Origin: Theodoxus fluviatilis
Lineage: Eukaryota; Mollusca; Gastropoda; Cycloneritida; Neritidae
Length of the DNA: 64,000 nt
Assembly (NCBI GenBank): GCA_034096865.1
Contig: JAWQFJ010001142.1
Location: 137,481-201,480, forward strand
Direction of reading: 5' to 3'
In this document: positions 1 through 11,797 of the stretch, one piece after another
How the letters are laid out: each line of letters begins with the position of its first letter
How positions within the stretch are numbered: the stretch's first letter is position 1
The notes under the pieces: generated by a model
The model's database searches: none
What the model was told of the DNA's origin: nothing
What the model saw: the letters and a program-made list of their open reading frames with translations, nothing else
Translations under genes and position numbers: made by a program

Positions 1-1167
1 ATGTTCAGCTCTGCTCACTCTGTAACAGGAAGCAATCACGGAAACAAACCCAAATAAAAACATAATTGGGGTGGGGGTGGAGGAAAGGGGATTGGGTTGG
101 GAATCCAATCTTTTCAAACATTAATTAGAAAAGAGGTTAAATCTTTATTTAAAAAAAGGTTCATGTAGTTATTACTATGCAGTATGGTTAAATTGGTTGA
201 CACATTTCTGCTGATGAACACTCCATATTCAGAGATTTAAATCATGTATCTTTTAATCTGCTGTGTGCATATTAGGATTGCCATCATTGGCCATTTAGAA
301 TTTAACAAGCAAAAGTTACCATAAATCAAGTACAAATGTATTTTACTCATAAGATCATGGCCAGATTGTCTCAACCAGACATTATCTTCACAGGTTTAAT
401 ATTTTCTCCAGTCAGTAGCATTAAAGCTTGGTTGAGCTTTTCACATAACCAGCATACTATGTTAATCATTGTTAGTGTTCAGTTTTGCACTCCCACTTAT
501 GTTCCTCTATTCTACTGACACTTTAAGGAGTTTAGCATTTGATGTTTTAGACCTCTCCAGGCAGACATTTTTGGTGAGCTGTCTAGATATTGTGTGTATG
601 TGTGTGTGTGTGCATGTGCACGCGTCCGTGTATGTGCATGAGTGTGTGTGTGTGCGTGTGACCAAGTGTGTGTGTGAATCCTCTTAGTGAGAATATCATA
701 AGTTGTCTTGGCTGCGTGGATCATTATGAATGTTTGTTTTGTGCTATAGTTTAGTTGAGACCCAGGGAAGAGTGCCAGATTGCAGTGAACAACTTGACTG
801 GGCTTCATGTGTGTTCTCACCACTCTGCAGTCAGTACTTCCATCAAGGAGGGTATTTTTTGTGTGAATTAGTCGCATTGATGATTGGGTACTTTGTGTTT
901 GCTGAAAGTTGTGCAAGGGTGCAGGTTGTCTCTCACGAGGTTTGTGTTGATACTGACTTGGTCCTTCTGAGTTCAGGTAAGGTTGCCCTAGTGCCCTCCC
1001 CTCCATCCTTGCAACCAAGTAACATTGCAGGTTCTGACAGACCTTAGGTGCATGATAGGCTGGCTGATGTTGCATCCACTGCAGATTGCTGGAACAGCTG
1101 TTGCACCTTTTGACATAATGTAGCTGCAGTGCAAGTACTTACAGATGCTCCTCCTCTTTGTTTACAG
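1..1167. other. intron sequence with a short TG-rich tract
   Basis: No coding potential recognised. An alternating TG-rich purine/pyrimidine tract lies at about 592-672. The end of the stretch is a normal acceptor (TTTACAG) for the exon at 1168. Confidence 0.5.
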
Positions 1168-1238
1168 AGGCCAGCCAGGCTGCCAAACCTGTAGGACCCA
1201 TGGCTACTCCAGGATCAGGTGGACAGGAAGGAGGAGCT
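1168..1238 (+). CDS. LARP1: LARP1 exon, N-terminal low-complexity segment
   Basis: A TTTACAG acceptor precedes the exon and GTGAGT follows it. The frame begins at phase 1 and ends at phase 0, encoding a Gly/Ala/Pro/Gln-rich stretch (SQAAKPVGPMATPGSGGQ). It has no diagnostic domain. It is assigned to LARP1 because the frame continues exactly into the next exon and the bias is typical of the disordered N-terminus of this family. The upstream exon is outside the window, so the start codon is not visible. Confidence 0.6.
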
Positions 1239-1568
1239 GTGAGTACTCATTAAGTTTGCACTTCCACTTGCATACCGTTTCCTTGTGCAAACACGTCTTG
1301 CTAGGAGAAAACGGATGTTGCAGGATTTATTTTACCGTGTTGATGCAGTCTGAAGAGGACAGGCATAATATGCTATTTGACACAGGTTTGATTGGTCTAC
1401 ATTGATGAAATAATGGTAAACTGGGTAATAAAGTTTCCTGATATTGTCAAAATGTGGAAGCTATCTTGTTGGTTTGCTTGGTTTTTGAAAAGTTGCATTG
1501 GAAGTGTTTCACTCAAGAGGCAATGGTTGCTGTTTGTCCTAGTCTTCTACACGCCGATATATTTCCCC

Positions 1569-2470
1569 ATGCCCCCACCTCTGCCCATCCCCTATTCCTT
1601 TCCTTTTCCTCACCCATGCCCCCACCTCTGCCCATCCCCTATTCCTTTCCTTTTCCTCACCCATGCCCCCACCTCTGCCCATCCCCTATTCCTTTCCTTT
1701 TCCTCACCCATGCCCCCACCTCTGCCCATCCCCTATTCCTTTCCTTTTCCTCACCCATGCCCCCACCTCTGCCCATCCCCCATTCCTTTCCTTTTCCTCA
1801 CCCATGCCCCCACCTCTGCCCATCCCCCATTCCTTTCCTTTTCCTCACCCATGCCCCCACCTCTGCCCATCCCCCATTCCTTTCCTTTTCCTCACCCATG
1901 CCCCCACCTCTGCCCATCCCCTATTCCTTTCCTTTTCCTCACCCATGCCCCCACCTCTGCCCATCCCCTATTCCTTTCCTTTTCCTCACCCATGCCCCCA
2001 CCTCTGCCCATCCCCTATTCCTTTCCTTTTCCTCACCCATGCCCCCACCTCTGCCCATCCCCTATTCCTTTCCTTTTCCTCACCCATGCCCCCACCTCTG
2101 CCCATCCCCTATTCCTTTCCTTTTCCTCACCCATGCCCCCACCTCTGCCCATCCCCTATTCCTTTCCTTTTCCTCACCCATGCCCCCACCTCTGCCCATC
2201 CCCCATTCCTTTCCTTTTCCTCACCCATGCCCCCACCTCTGCCCATCCCCCATTCCTTTCCTTTTCCTCACCCATGCCCCCACCTCTGCCCATCCCCTAT
2301 TCCTTTCCTTTTCCTCACCCATGCCCCCACCTCTGCCCATCCCCCATTCCTTTCCTTTTCCTCACCCATGCCCCCACCTCTGCCCATCCCCCATTCCTTT
2401 CCTTTTCCTCACCCATGCCCCCACCTCTGCCCATCCCCCATTCCTTTCCTTTTCCTCACCCATGCCCCCA
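1569..2470. repeat. 47-bp minisatellite, about 19 copies
   Basis: A pyrimidine-rich unit of 47 bp (starting ATGCCCCCACCTCTGCCCAT) is repeated about 19 times. A C/T variant (CCCCTATTCC or CCCCCATTCC) alternates between copies. Because 47 is not a multiple of 3, all forward frames stay open and give Pro/Phe/Ser-rich nonsense peptides. These are not genes. A 38-bp duplication containing ACAAAGCTGTAGTATGGTTT follows to about 2535. The array lies in the first LARP1 intron of the window. Confidence 0.95.
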
Positions 2471-2535
2471 CTCCTCCCACAAAGCTGTAGTATGGTTTCC
2501 CCCACTCCTCCCACAAAGCTGTAGTATGGTTTTGA

Positions 2536-3425
2536 GAAACAAATGTTTTGCTCTGAACTGTAAAGAAAATATGTGACCGTCCACAAAATGAGTGTAAAGT
2601 CACCCCAGGCTGTTTTGCAGTACAGGCGAATATTGCTACAGAGGTGATGCATTGACGAATTTGAGATTTCACTTCATACAGCATCAACAACCATTCCTCC
2701 ACACTCTCACAAAATAAAATTTGGGGAAAATTTGCTTTAAGTGCCAAAATATACTTCTATTCAGAGCAGTCCTTTTGTTTTATTATAGTGTTTTATCAGT
2801 GGCATTCCAAAAATAGCATCCTTTTGGAGCCTGTGTCTCCATCATCCCATAGATTGACCCATCAAGTTCCCATGGATAGAATAAGCTGCTTTTTGTAAGG
2901 AATCATTTCACTGGCTAGGATGTCATAATCAGCCCATTAAAAAGGCAGAGAAAAAGGTGTATAATTGTTTTCAAGCATCAGGCATTTCTCTCCTTGTACG
3001 TCATTGGCTCATTTTATCACATAACTGCCAACAGCCAATGAAATGACAGCTTTCACTAACCAGTTGGAGTAACAGCGAATTTGGTCAAGCAGGAACATAT
3101 GGATGGTTGCATGGAATTACTTAATGATTTTGCCTCTTGAGCAACATGTTGTAAACAAATTATGTCCAAATTATCAGATAACCATCATAAGTGAGTGGTT
3201 AAAATTTAGACAAAATGAATGCATGGTTGCTTAGGTTAATTTTACTTTGAACATCAGCAATGTTTAAACCATGTTTTCTCTAAATTGTGCAATGTGGGGG
3301 GTACAGTGTTTGAATTTCCATAACTCAGCAACCAATACTTGTATTGTCATATGGTTTTCACCATTCAATAGAGCCGAAAACAATTTTTAAAAAATCACCC
3401 AAAGGTGACTTAATACTCATTTCGT
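2536..3425. other. intron, no feature recognised
   Basis: AT-rich single-copy-looking sequence between the 47-bp minisatellite and a SINE-like copy. I see no exon, repeat array or transposon end in it. Confidence 0.4.
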
Positions 3426-3429
3426 GGTG

Positions 3430-3615
3430 GAGATCACCCTGTGGGTTTGGGGTATGAAATGACCTACCGAGTCTCCCTACGCGATTCGTAAGATAAGAGG
3501 CAAATAACTAGGGGCACCGTGACTGGATTATGTTTACTCTAAACTGTTCTGGTGATCTTCGTGCTTGATGGCCTTACATGGCCTACATAGGCTGATAGGC
3601 CGCAGATCACTATCC
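3430..3615 (+). mobile_element. SINE-like repeat, copy 1 (TGATGGCCTTACATGG family)
   Basis: It shares with the copies at about 23520, 29180, 56140 and 61790 the blocks GTCTCCCTA, ACTCTAAACTGTTCT and CTTGATGGCCTTACATGGCC, followed by GGCTGATAGGC and a simple CCATC-type end. A conserved body with a short simple-repeat tail suggests a retroposed SINE or LINE 3' end. No clear tRNA promoter boxes are visible in this copy, so the class is inferred. Confidence 0.6.
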
Positions 3616-3832
3616 ATCCGTCGTGGTGGAGGGTCATGTGAAAGATTCTGCGCAAAAATGTTTGACATGAATTTTTATTTTTGTCTAGGGAGAGAGGACT
3701 GTGCAGTAAATTTAGTTATGGACTATGCATCCAGTGAAATCGCTCTTTTATTTAGAATAACAAACAACTGGAGCTGCTTGATCCCCCCTCATCTGCTGGA
3801 ACCCCTGGCTTCTGGGCTTTTAGGGCCTGCTC

Positions 3833-4470
3833 CAGTAGCTCAGCCAGGGCCTGCTCCAGTAGCTCAGCCAGGGGCCTGCTCCAGTAGCTCAGCCAGGGGC
3901 CTGCTCCAGTAGCTCAGCCAGGGGCCTGCTCCAGTAGCCCAGCCAGGGGCCCACTCCAGTAGCCCAGCCAGGGGCCCGCTCCAGTAGCCCAGTCAGGGGC
4001 CCGCTCCAGTAGCCCAGCCAGGGGCCCGCTCCAGTAGCCCAGCCAGGGGCCTGCTCCAGTAGCCCAGCCAGTGGCCTGCTCCAGTAGCTCAGCCAGGGCC
4101 TGCTCCAGTAGCTCAGCCAGGGCCTGCTCCAGTAGCTCAGCCAGGGCCTGCTCCAGTAGCTCAGCCAGGGCCTGCTCCAGTAGCTCAGCCAGGGGCCTGC
4201 TCCAGTAGCTCAGCCAGGGGCCTGCTCCAGTAGCTCAGCCAGGGGCCTGCTCCAGTAGCTCAGCCAGGGGCCCACTCCAGTAGCCCAGCCAGGGGCCCGC
4301 TCCAGTAGCCCAGCCAGGGGCCCGCTCCAGTAGCCCAGCCAGGGGCCTGCTCCAGTAGCCCAGCCAGGGGCCTGCTCCAGTAGCTCAGCCAGTGGCCTGC
4401 TCCAGTAGCTCAGCCAGGGGCCTGCTCCAGTAGCTCAGCCAGGGGCCTGCTCCAGTAGCTCAGCCAGGGG
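3833..4470. repeat. 24/25-bp minisatellite, about 26 copies
   Basis: The unit is GGGGCCTGCTCCAGTAGCTC plus AGCCA, alternating between 24 and 25 bp by the number of G residues. Unit variants (CCTGCT/CCCGCT/CCCACT; AGCTC/AGCCC) cluster in blocks, as expected from local unequal exchange. Intronic. Confidence 0.95.
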
Positions 4471-5002
4471 CGGCCAAGGAGGCTAATGGACGCACTGGAA
4501 ATTACTCTTTTGCTTTGATTTGTTTATAAATGCAAAACATTTGTCCTGTAGAGCAGATACTGTATGTCCCCTAATTGTTGCACTTCCACATAAAGCCTTC
4601 TCCTGGTTAAAAAAGCTAAGTAAACCTTGTTTTTAGAAAATTGTAGTTCTCACTTTAGATATCTGTTAAGTGTTATTACAATAAACCCACAGGGAGTGTA
4701 GGTTACATGAACATGATGAATGTTTCTGCTTCACTTTGGCCTCCTTGGAATAAAGTAGTAAATTACTTAGCTTTTTTTGGTGTGTTCTGTGTAAAAATCA
4801 TCCTCCCAGAATGATTAGTTATCCGCCCTTGATGACCTTGACATTGTTTTAGTTGGATTCTCTGATAATTTTTATCAAGATAATGTTTAAATAGTTCTGG
4901 GAGTCAAAGGCTTTAATCTTTGATTGGCTTCCATTTTCTCTATGAAGCTTCAATAAAAACTTAGTGATTTTCCCATCACACAAGTATCTGCCTCGATTTT
5001 TT
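4471..5002. other. intron, no feature recognised
   Basis: AT-rich intron sequence between the minisatellite and the first AAGGTCA-rich element. Nothing else is recognisable. Confidence 0.4.
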
Positions 5003-5859
5003 TACTCACATGCGAAGCAAAAGTGAGTCTATGTACTGAGCCATGTCGTCCGTCCGTCCGTCCGGGCGTCCGTCCGTCCGGGCGTAAAAAACTTAAACGT
5101 TGGATTTTTCTCGGAGACTATTAAGTCTATCAACACCAAATGTGGCATGATGGTGTATGATGACAAGGCCTCTAAAAACATACATAGTGACTTGACCTTG
5201 CTTCAAGGTCAAGGTCACAGGAGCCATAAATGTGGTCTCAAAAACAGTCATTTTTCACATTTTCCCAATTTTCTCCCACGTTATTGAGAATGGCGACCTT
5301 AGCTACAAGTGGTATATAGGTCAAAGCAAGCCCTATCTTTTGATACCAGTTTGGTTGACCTTGCTTCAAGGTCAAGGTCACAGGAGCTGTTCAAAGTTGG
5401 ATTGTAGACATATTTTGAAGTGACCTTGACCCTGAACTATGGAAGATAACTGTTTCAAACTTAATGATTATGTGGGGCACATGTTATACTTTCATCATGA
5501 GACACATTTGTTCACATTTCATCAAGGTCAAGGTCACTTTGACCCTTATGAAATGTGACCAAAATGGGGTAGTGAACCACTAAAAGTGACTATATCTCAT
5601 GGTAGAAAGTGCCAATAAGCACCATTGTGCTTCCTATGTCTTGAATTAACAGCTTTGTGTTGCATGACCTTGGATGACCTTGACCTTGGGTCAAGGTCAC
5701 ATGTATTTTGGTAGGAAAAATGTGTAAAGCATTTCTTAGTGTATGATGTCATTGGTAGGTTTAGTTGTTTGACCTTGACCTTGAAGGTCACCTGAAGGTC
5801 AAGGTCATATAAAGGTCAAGGTCAAGCATGTGAGTCGTATGGGCTTTGCCCTTCTTGTT
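5003..5859 (+). mobile_element. AAGGTCA-rich non-autonomous element, copy 1 (Helentron/HINE-like)
   Basis: An about 850-bp element found four times in the window at high similarity. It starts with a palindrome built on ACTCACATGC...GTGAGT, followed by a CCGT/CCGG microsatellite. It carries many TCAAGGTCA motifs in both orientations and ends AAGCATGTGAGTC, then a small GGGCTTTGCCC hairpin and TTCTTGTT. The end motif GCATGTGAGTC is the inverse of the start but lies about 20 bp in from the end, so the inverted repeats are asymmetric, as in Helentron-type elements. It encodes no protein. In this copy the first G is changed to T. Confidence 0.75.
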
Positions 5860-5989
5860 TCCACTTGGCCTTGTCAGAACCTTCTCTATCTTCAAATGTA
5901 ACTTTTCTCCCTCCACCCAAGTCTATTGCTGCCAGCAGATTTAAAACCCCGAAGCACTATCAATTTGGCTTGTTGACCATACTATTTTT

Positions 5990-6834
5990 GACTCACATGC
6001 GAAGCAAAAGTGAGTCTATGTACTCACCCGTGTCGTCCGTCCGGGCGTCCGGGCGTCCGTGAAAAACTTTAACGTTGGATTTTTCTCAGAGACTATTAAG
6101 TCTATCAACACCAAATGTGGCATGATGGTGTATGATGACAAGGCCTCCAAAAACATACATAGTGACTTGTCCTTGCTTCAAGGTCAAGGTCGCAGGGGCC
6201 ATAAATGTTGTCTAAAAAACAGTCATTTTTCACATTTTCTCAATTTTCTCTGAAGTTTTTGAGATTGGATACCTGACCTATATATGGTATATAGGGCAAA
6301 GTAAGCCCTATCTTTTGATACCAGTTTGGTTGACCTTGCTTCAAGGTCAAGGTCACAGGAGCTCTTCAAAGTTGGATTGTATACATATTTGGAAGTGACC
6401 TTGACCCTGAACTATGGAAGATAACTGTTTCAAACTTAATAATTATGTGGGGCACATGTTATACTTTCATCATGAGACACATTTGGTTACATATCATCAA
6501 GGTCAAGGTCACTTTGACCCTTATGAAATGTGACCAAAATGGGGTAGTGAACCACTAAAAGTGACCATATCTCATGGTAGAAAGTGCCAATAAGCACCAT
6601 TGTGTTTCCTATGTCTTGAATTAACAGCTTTGTGTTGCATGACCTTGGATGACCTTGAACTTGGGTCAAGGTCACATGTATTTTGGTAGGAAAAATGTGT
6701 AACGCATTTCTTAGTGTATGATGTCATTGGGAGGTTTAGTTGTTTGACCTTGACCTTGAAGGTCACCTGAAGGTCAAGGTCATATAAAGGTCAAGGTCAA
6801 GCATGTGAGTCGTATGGGCTTTGCCCTTCTTGTT
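5990..6834 (+). mobile_element. AAGGTCA-rich non-autonomous element, copy 2
   Basis: Second copy, in direct orientation only 130 bp after copy 1, with the same start (GACTCACATGCGAAGC), CCGT/CGGG microsatellite, AGGTCA clusters and CCCTTCTTGTT end. Differences from copy 1 are scattered substitutions, so the pair looks like two insertions or an old duplication rather than a recent tandem copy. Confidence 0.8.
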
Positions 6835-7390
6835 AAACCCCTTTCCTGTCAACTTCCCATGGGTCTCCTCATGACTGATGGCGTAGCTTGAAGAAAGCTG
6901 TATATATGACTGGTTCCATGTGAAGCCAGAGTGTGTGAAAATGTTAACTCTGCATTGCTGCAGAATGGTAGGAAAGTTAGTTTCACATAGATTGGCTCTT
7001 TGTTTTCAGCACTGGTCTTTGATTGGTATTTGATACATAGCTACTCTCGCCTTCCTGCACAGCTGTTTGCAGTTAAAACAGTCGTTAAAGAGTCCTAAAT
7101 AGAAGTGCCACCTAGACAAATTTTCATGTGCCCAGTGTGACTGTTCGGGGATATACAGCACTTGTGGTAGTTCAAGGCAGACTGAAAGAGGCATCTTGAA
7201 AGGTACATCAATTTCATTTGGTTTTTCAATGGAGTAGCTAATGAGTGTAACAAACAGCAGAAGCTGTATTGTGTCATGTTAAAGTTGGTTTATCTTTTTT
7301 CAGAGCCATGACTGGCCCTCTCTGAATGAGGTAATTGTCTACTTTCCTTCCAGTGTGCCTGGGGAGAGCCTTTCAGCACTTGTGCAAGAG
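6835..7390. other. intron, no feature recognised
   Basis: Unique-looking intron sequence between the second AAGGTCA-rich element and a TG microsatellite. No exon recognised. Confidence 0.4.
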
Positions 7391-7398
7391 CTGTTCTC

Positions 7399-7550
7399 AG
7401 TTGTGTGTGTGTGTGTGTGTATGTGTGTGTGTGTGTCTCTCTGCTTGCACACACTTCTGCTTACATTGTGCTGCGTGTGTGCGCGAGTGTGTGTGCTTGC
7501 ACACACTCCTGCTTGCATTGTGCTCTGTGTGTGCATGTGTTTGTGTGTGA
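7399..7550. repeat. TG microsatellite with local duplication
   Basis: Alternating TG tract with a duplicated CTTGCACACACT-containing segment. Forward and reverse reading frames across it are low-complexity artefacts. Confidence 0.9.
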
Positions 7551-7806
7551 GATATCCTGCAATGTTTTTCATACACTACACTGATTTTAGTAAAATGAAA
7601 TCTGCTCTGGAGAAACTGGTTACACCCACAACAGCCCATGTCAGTACTTAGTAGTTGTTGTCTGTGCATGGGAAACCTGTGACCCTGCACTTCATTTATA
7701 ACAGTTGCTTGTGGAAGCACACAAGTGGAGGGAGGTCATAATGTAAAGAAGGAACAGTGGGGAGGGAAGGGAGGGAGTCCAGCCTTACTTGTCCGGTGGA
7801 GCCTGC

Positions 7807-7990
7807 CAACTCTTGGCCTTGAATAGGGAGCAAAGGCATATCCAGCAGTGTGCATCATCCTCCGTGTCACAGTCCAGGCTCCGCCTTGAATAGGGAGCAA
7901 AGGCATATCCAGCAGTGTGCATCATCCTCCGTGTCACAGTCCAGCATCATCCTCCGTGTCACAGTCCAGGCTCCGACACAACTTCTCAAA
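7807..7990. repeat. short tandem duplications of a local segment
   Basis: A segment with CTTGAATAGGGAGCAAAGGC and CATCATCCTCCGTGTCACAG occurs twice, with an extra copy of the second half. A further short duplication (GCGTGCCTGTTTGGRCAAGG) follows to about 8042. It is a local slippage-type duplication in intron sequence. Confidence 0.85.
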
Positions 7991-8042
7991 GCTGCGTGCC
8001 TGTTTGGGCAAGGAGACTGCGTGCCTGTTTGGACAAGGAGAC

Positions 8043-9180
8043 TGGAAATTCACATGCCATAAAGCATGTGTTCAGCATTAAATATGTTTATGGCATCATC
8101 TTAAGGGTCAGGCAAACAAAACAGTCAGTTCAGAGCTTGCCTGGGCAGGCATGTCATTGTGTATCAACTGTTTTCAAGCTGTTGTTTGCTTAAACTCTAA
8201 AATAAATCGGAGGAATATTGGTTGCCTATTCGAAATGTCTACATCGACTTTTGCTTGCCTGAACAGAGCATTTGGTTGCCTCAAGCAATCGAGCAATTAT
8301 TTGTGTAGGACCCTGTGGCAGTGCACACATAGTTGTGAGTGGGTGTTTTTGTATTTTGAGGCTTAAGTGGATAGGGAATTGGTTTGTTTGGCATGTGTGT
8401 GTTTTTAATGTTTTGTTAGCACCACACTTTAGTTTTAACACTGTTGATTGCCTTATTAGCATTTTCTACATAATTTTTTATTTTCAAGATTCTTCAATGT
8501 TTTTCAAAATGAGAAATTCAGTATTTCCAATTTTATGGGAAAAAATTTAAGCTATTACATGACTGTGTAGATTGTGACATTGCATGATTTGATTGCTAGG
8601 CATTTGCATTTACAGCATGCATTTTTGCCATCCCTTCCTTCCTACTATTGCCTGTTTATTATTCTATTGCATGTGTTTGTAAGATTGGAATATCTCTCTT
8701 CTCTCTTTTTCCCTAATCCTAGTTTATAATTTGTAAAACGTTGTTGTTGTTTACTTGCTTGTTTGGAATTTTATACTTTATTTATATTGGAATCTTGCTA
8801 AGTGCTTCAACATTTGGCTTCTGCTTGTTTTCTCTGCAAACACACACGTGCCAAATTGGCTGTGGAGAATGGCTGATTTGCATTGCATCTGCAGCTTCTG
8901 CATCTATTTGAACGCTTGATTGTTTTATTACATATCTTTCTCTTTTGCTCTTGCCTTCATCTTTCCATTCAGAGTTTGAATGCCTGCCTGCCTGCCATGC
9001 AAGCACCTGCTCTGCACCTGTATGTTGCTTCAGATGAGCATCTTTGGTAGCAAGTGTATGCACTTTGTTCTACCTCACTGCTGATGCCTGCCTGTCTTTG
9101 TTTTAGCAGGCAGCTCTGACCTGAATGACTGTCAATGTTTAAAAAAACCTCAAGTCTACCCTGCACTGTGAATCCTGCAG
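8043..9180. other. intron, no feature recognised
   Basis: AT-rich intron. The last bases (AATCCTGCAG) form the acceptor of the next exon. No repeats or genes recognised. Confidence 0.4.
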
Positions 9181-9373
9181 ACAAACAAGACAACAAAGAA
9201 ACAGCCCAAGGTGAATGGAGTGTCTGGTGGACAAGGCAACTCCCAGGATTCTGAAGGCGATGACAGCGCCAAGGAGAACCAGGAGGCTGGAGCGGCGGCA
9301 GCTGCTCCGCCCCCCAAAAGACAGCACCATGGCCGAAACCGCAAGAAGGAGAAGAAGGAGAAATCTGTCCCAG
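9181..9373 (+). CDS. LARP1: LARP1 exon, charged Lys/Ala/Pro-rich segment
   Basis: The exon is flanked by AATCCTGCAG and GTGGGT. It enters at phase 0 and leaves at phase 1. The peptide begins TNKTTKKQPKVNG, contains an acidic SQDSEGDDSAKEN stretch, an Ala run and a strongly basic end (GRNRKKEKKEKSVP). This resembles the disordered lysine-rich region upstream of the La motif in LARP1. No catalytic or folded domain is expected here. Frame continuity on both sides supports it. Confidence 0.75.
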
Positions 9374-9509
9374 GTGGGTTGATGTTTCTTTCTTTCCTGA
9401 AATGACAATAGATGTGTCTGTGTCATCTGCACTTTTTTCTCTTTCTCCTGCTGCTGCTGCTGCAGGTCCATGTTGGGGAAGGGACTGGGTGAGCGACTGC
9501 TTGCTGAAT

Positions 9510-9775
9510 TGACTGAAGGCACTCTTTGTTGTAAGCTCCTGTAGTCGTCTGGGCTGGGCTCTAGTGTGTGTTTGGACTGAAGACACTCTTTGTTGTAAGC
9601 TCCTGTAGTCGTCTGGGCTGGGCTCTAGTGTGTGTTTGGACTGAAGACACTCTTTGTTGTAAGCTCCTGTAGTCGTCTGGGCTGGGCTCTAGTGTGTGTT
9701 TGGACTGAAGACACTCTTTGTTGTAAGCTCCTGTAGTCGTCTGGGCTGGGCTCTAGTGTTTTTTTGGACTGCAAA
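9510..9775. repeat. 64-bp tandem repeat, about 4 copies
   Basis: The unit contains ACTCTTTGTTGTAAGCTCCT and GTCGTCTGGGCTGGGCTCTA and repeats at exactly 64 bp. It begins 136 bp after the donor of the preceding exon. Confidence 0.95.
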
Positions 9776-10350
9776 AGTTAATGACACTTTGACAGCTAAT
9801 TGTTTCTGGGTTGTACTATTGGTCATTCAAGAGGGCTTAGAACATTCAAGGATGCAGTTATATCAAAAGGCAGAGGAGAGAGGCTTATACAATGCCCTAG
9901 TGTGTAATACTTTTGTCATTAAAGTCAGCATAAAGACAAATGCCCAGTGCATCAGTCTTCCAATACATCTTTGTGCAAAATGTTTGCTCATGTGGTATTA
10001 CTGATTTGAGGATATTTGGTAATCTGTTTAAATTCCTGAAAGATTATATCATTTTGTCAGAGTGGAATTTATCGTTCAGTCTTTGGATGAATATTTTTTT
10101 ACTGTTATGTGTGTGTGAGTTGACATATTTTCTGCACCCAAATACTACAGAACTCCATGATGGTCCTGTGTTATATAATCAACAACTCTTAATTTTCTTC
10201 ATTGTATATCTGTGTCAATTTTGCTTTGTATCTCAGGATAAATTGTGGATGATTTGCTAAGAGGGATGTTCAAGCTGTTCCATATGGCTTTGTCAGAAGG
10301 GAACGGCACACAGCAGCTGGATATGTAAACTAGACTCCTTTCATAGTATG
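9776..10350. other. intron, no feature recognised
   Basis: AT-rich intron up to the left TTAA of a piggyBac element. No coding signal recognised. Confidence 0.4.
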
Positions 10351-10664
10351 TTAACTCACTGGAGTCGTGGCTAAATATTGTGATTGTTCTCCGGAATCGG
10401 AAGTTTTTCATGCATTTTCAAACATATAATAAAAATACAAAGGCATAAGATAACAAGACAAATTATATCTCAAATGAAAGCTCTTTATTTACTCTTTACA
10501 TCCAAAGAATGATCTAAGTGACTAAACGTTCTAATTATGAATTACACACCATAGAATTGAGTGTGTACATGCGCAATAATGAAAAGTAGGAGGAAAAAAA
10601 AAACAGAGAGGGAAGCTTGCAATCAACCAAATCAAAGTCAATGATCATTGAATAGAAGGAACAC

Positions 10665-11286
10665 CACCACACGGCTGATTCCTTGACGAGGTGTGGTGGC
10701 TTGAGTACCTCCATACCCAGAGAGCCAGGCCAGGGGGAGTGTCAAAACTTCCACCTCTTTTGGTAGCGTTTTGCATACTGGACGGGTCAAAGGGTAGAGG
10801 TCAGACAAATATCAGCCAACTCTCCTCGAGTATAAGGGGTATGAGAAGGATCACTCAGACAGAAAAACCATGGGCAGACTTGGGCTCATCAGCCATGGCA
10901 GACAGCCAGTCTAGGGGAGGGATCCCCGATACACGTTCTATGGATGAAGACGGAGATGCAGGACCCCTGTGGTGCCGCCAAACCTCTGCATCACGCAATA
11001 CGCATCATGATGAATTGCGGGCGATCAACTTCACGATGTGGTGCTCGTCCTCTGGGGTTCCGCCGGGGAGGAAGAGTGCCGGGCCTACAGCTTCAAATGG
11101 GCTCACCCTCAGCTACCAGATGTCACCTCACCTTTACTTGTCCAACCAGGAGAAGAGGAGTGAGGAAAAATGTGGCCAGACCCGACACCAGTGAGGAGCA
11201 AACTCTATGGCAACCTGGAGGAGCTGCGTAGAACAGCTGCATTTGTGCGGGCGACTGGCGCAATCATCTAGCGATCGACAAGAAGA
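10665..11286 (+). mobile_element. retroposon with (AAG)n tail and 11-bp target duplication
   Basis: An exact direct repeat AGAAGGAACAC flanks the insertion (10654-10664 and 11287-11297). The plus-strand end is an AAGAAGAAG tail, which marks retroposition. The first bases (CACCACACGGCTGATTCC) can pair with GAGGTGTGGTGG just downstream to form a hairpin. The last translated stretch before the tail (NLEELRRTAAFVRATGAII, then stop) looks like the C-terminus of a non-LTR ORF, so this may be a LINE 3' fragment or a SINE using that 3' end. The family was not identified. Confidence 0.75.
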
Positions 11287-11797
11287 AGAAGGAACACATT
11301 TTTTGCTGTGTCCGTCAGCAGAAAAACACTGAATCTTCAAAACAACAAACAGGTCACAATGGTTCAAAGGCATAAGATAGTGAAAATTACTACCTACCAA
11401 ACAATGATCTTTCCACACTATACACAGAAAGAATGACCAGAATATTTTACACAAAGAATTGAGAATGCAAATGGAGAAAATGCAACAACTGCACAGTGGC
11501 AACATGTAAAACATGAAGGAAAAATACACACAATCTCCATTATCTGGAAAGCATGCAATTACTGAAGAAGAAAAAAACTCTTTCTCAACCTGAGCGTGCA
11601 AGTGACTACATAAGAAAAATGTCCAGACAAAAAGAATCACACAATGTCTACTCTTTAGAAAAAATTCACTACTGATTTAATGACTCCTGAATGACTCTAT
11701 CCCAGTACTTAGGTGAAGAAAGTAAACAAGAAACTCACAATGTCCAGTCTCTGGAAAGACTTCAACTACTTTGTATATGACCACTGAGGCAGGTGAA

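Noticed and set aside
1392..2576. 394-codon Pro/Phe/Ser repeat protein
   Set aside because: The 47-bp minisatellite is open in all three forward frames, and the start and end regions show no coding bias or domain.
5232..6766. Short frames of 60-65 codons repeated at 5232, 5597, 6572, 30350, 30715, 34363 and 34726
   Set aside because: They are the same frames recurring in the four copies of the AAGGTCA-rich element; no start context, domain or frame conservation beyond element identity.
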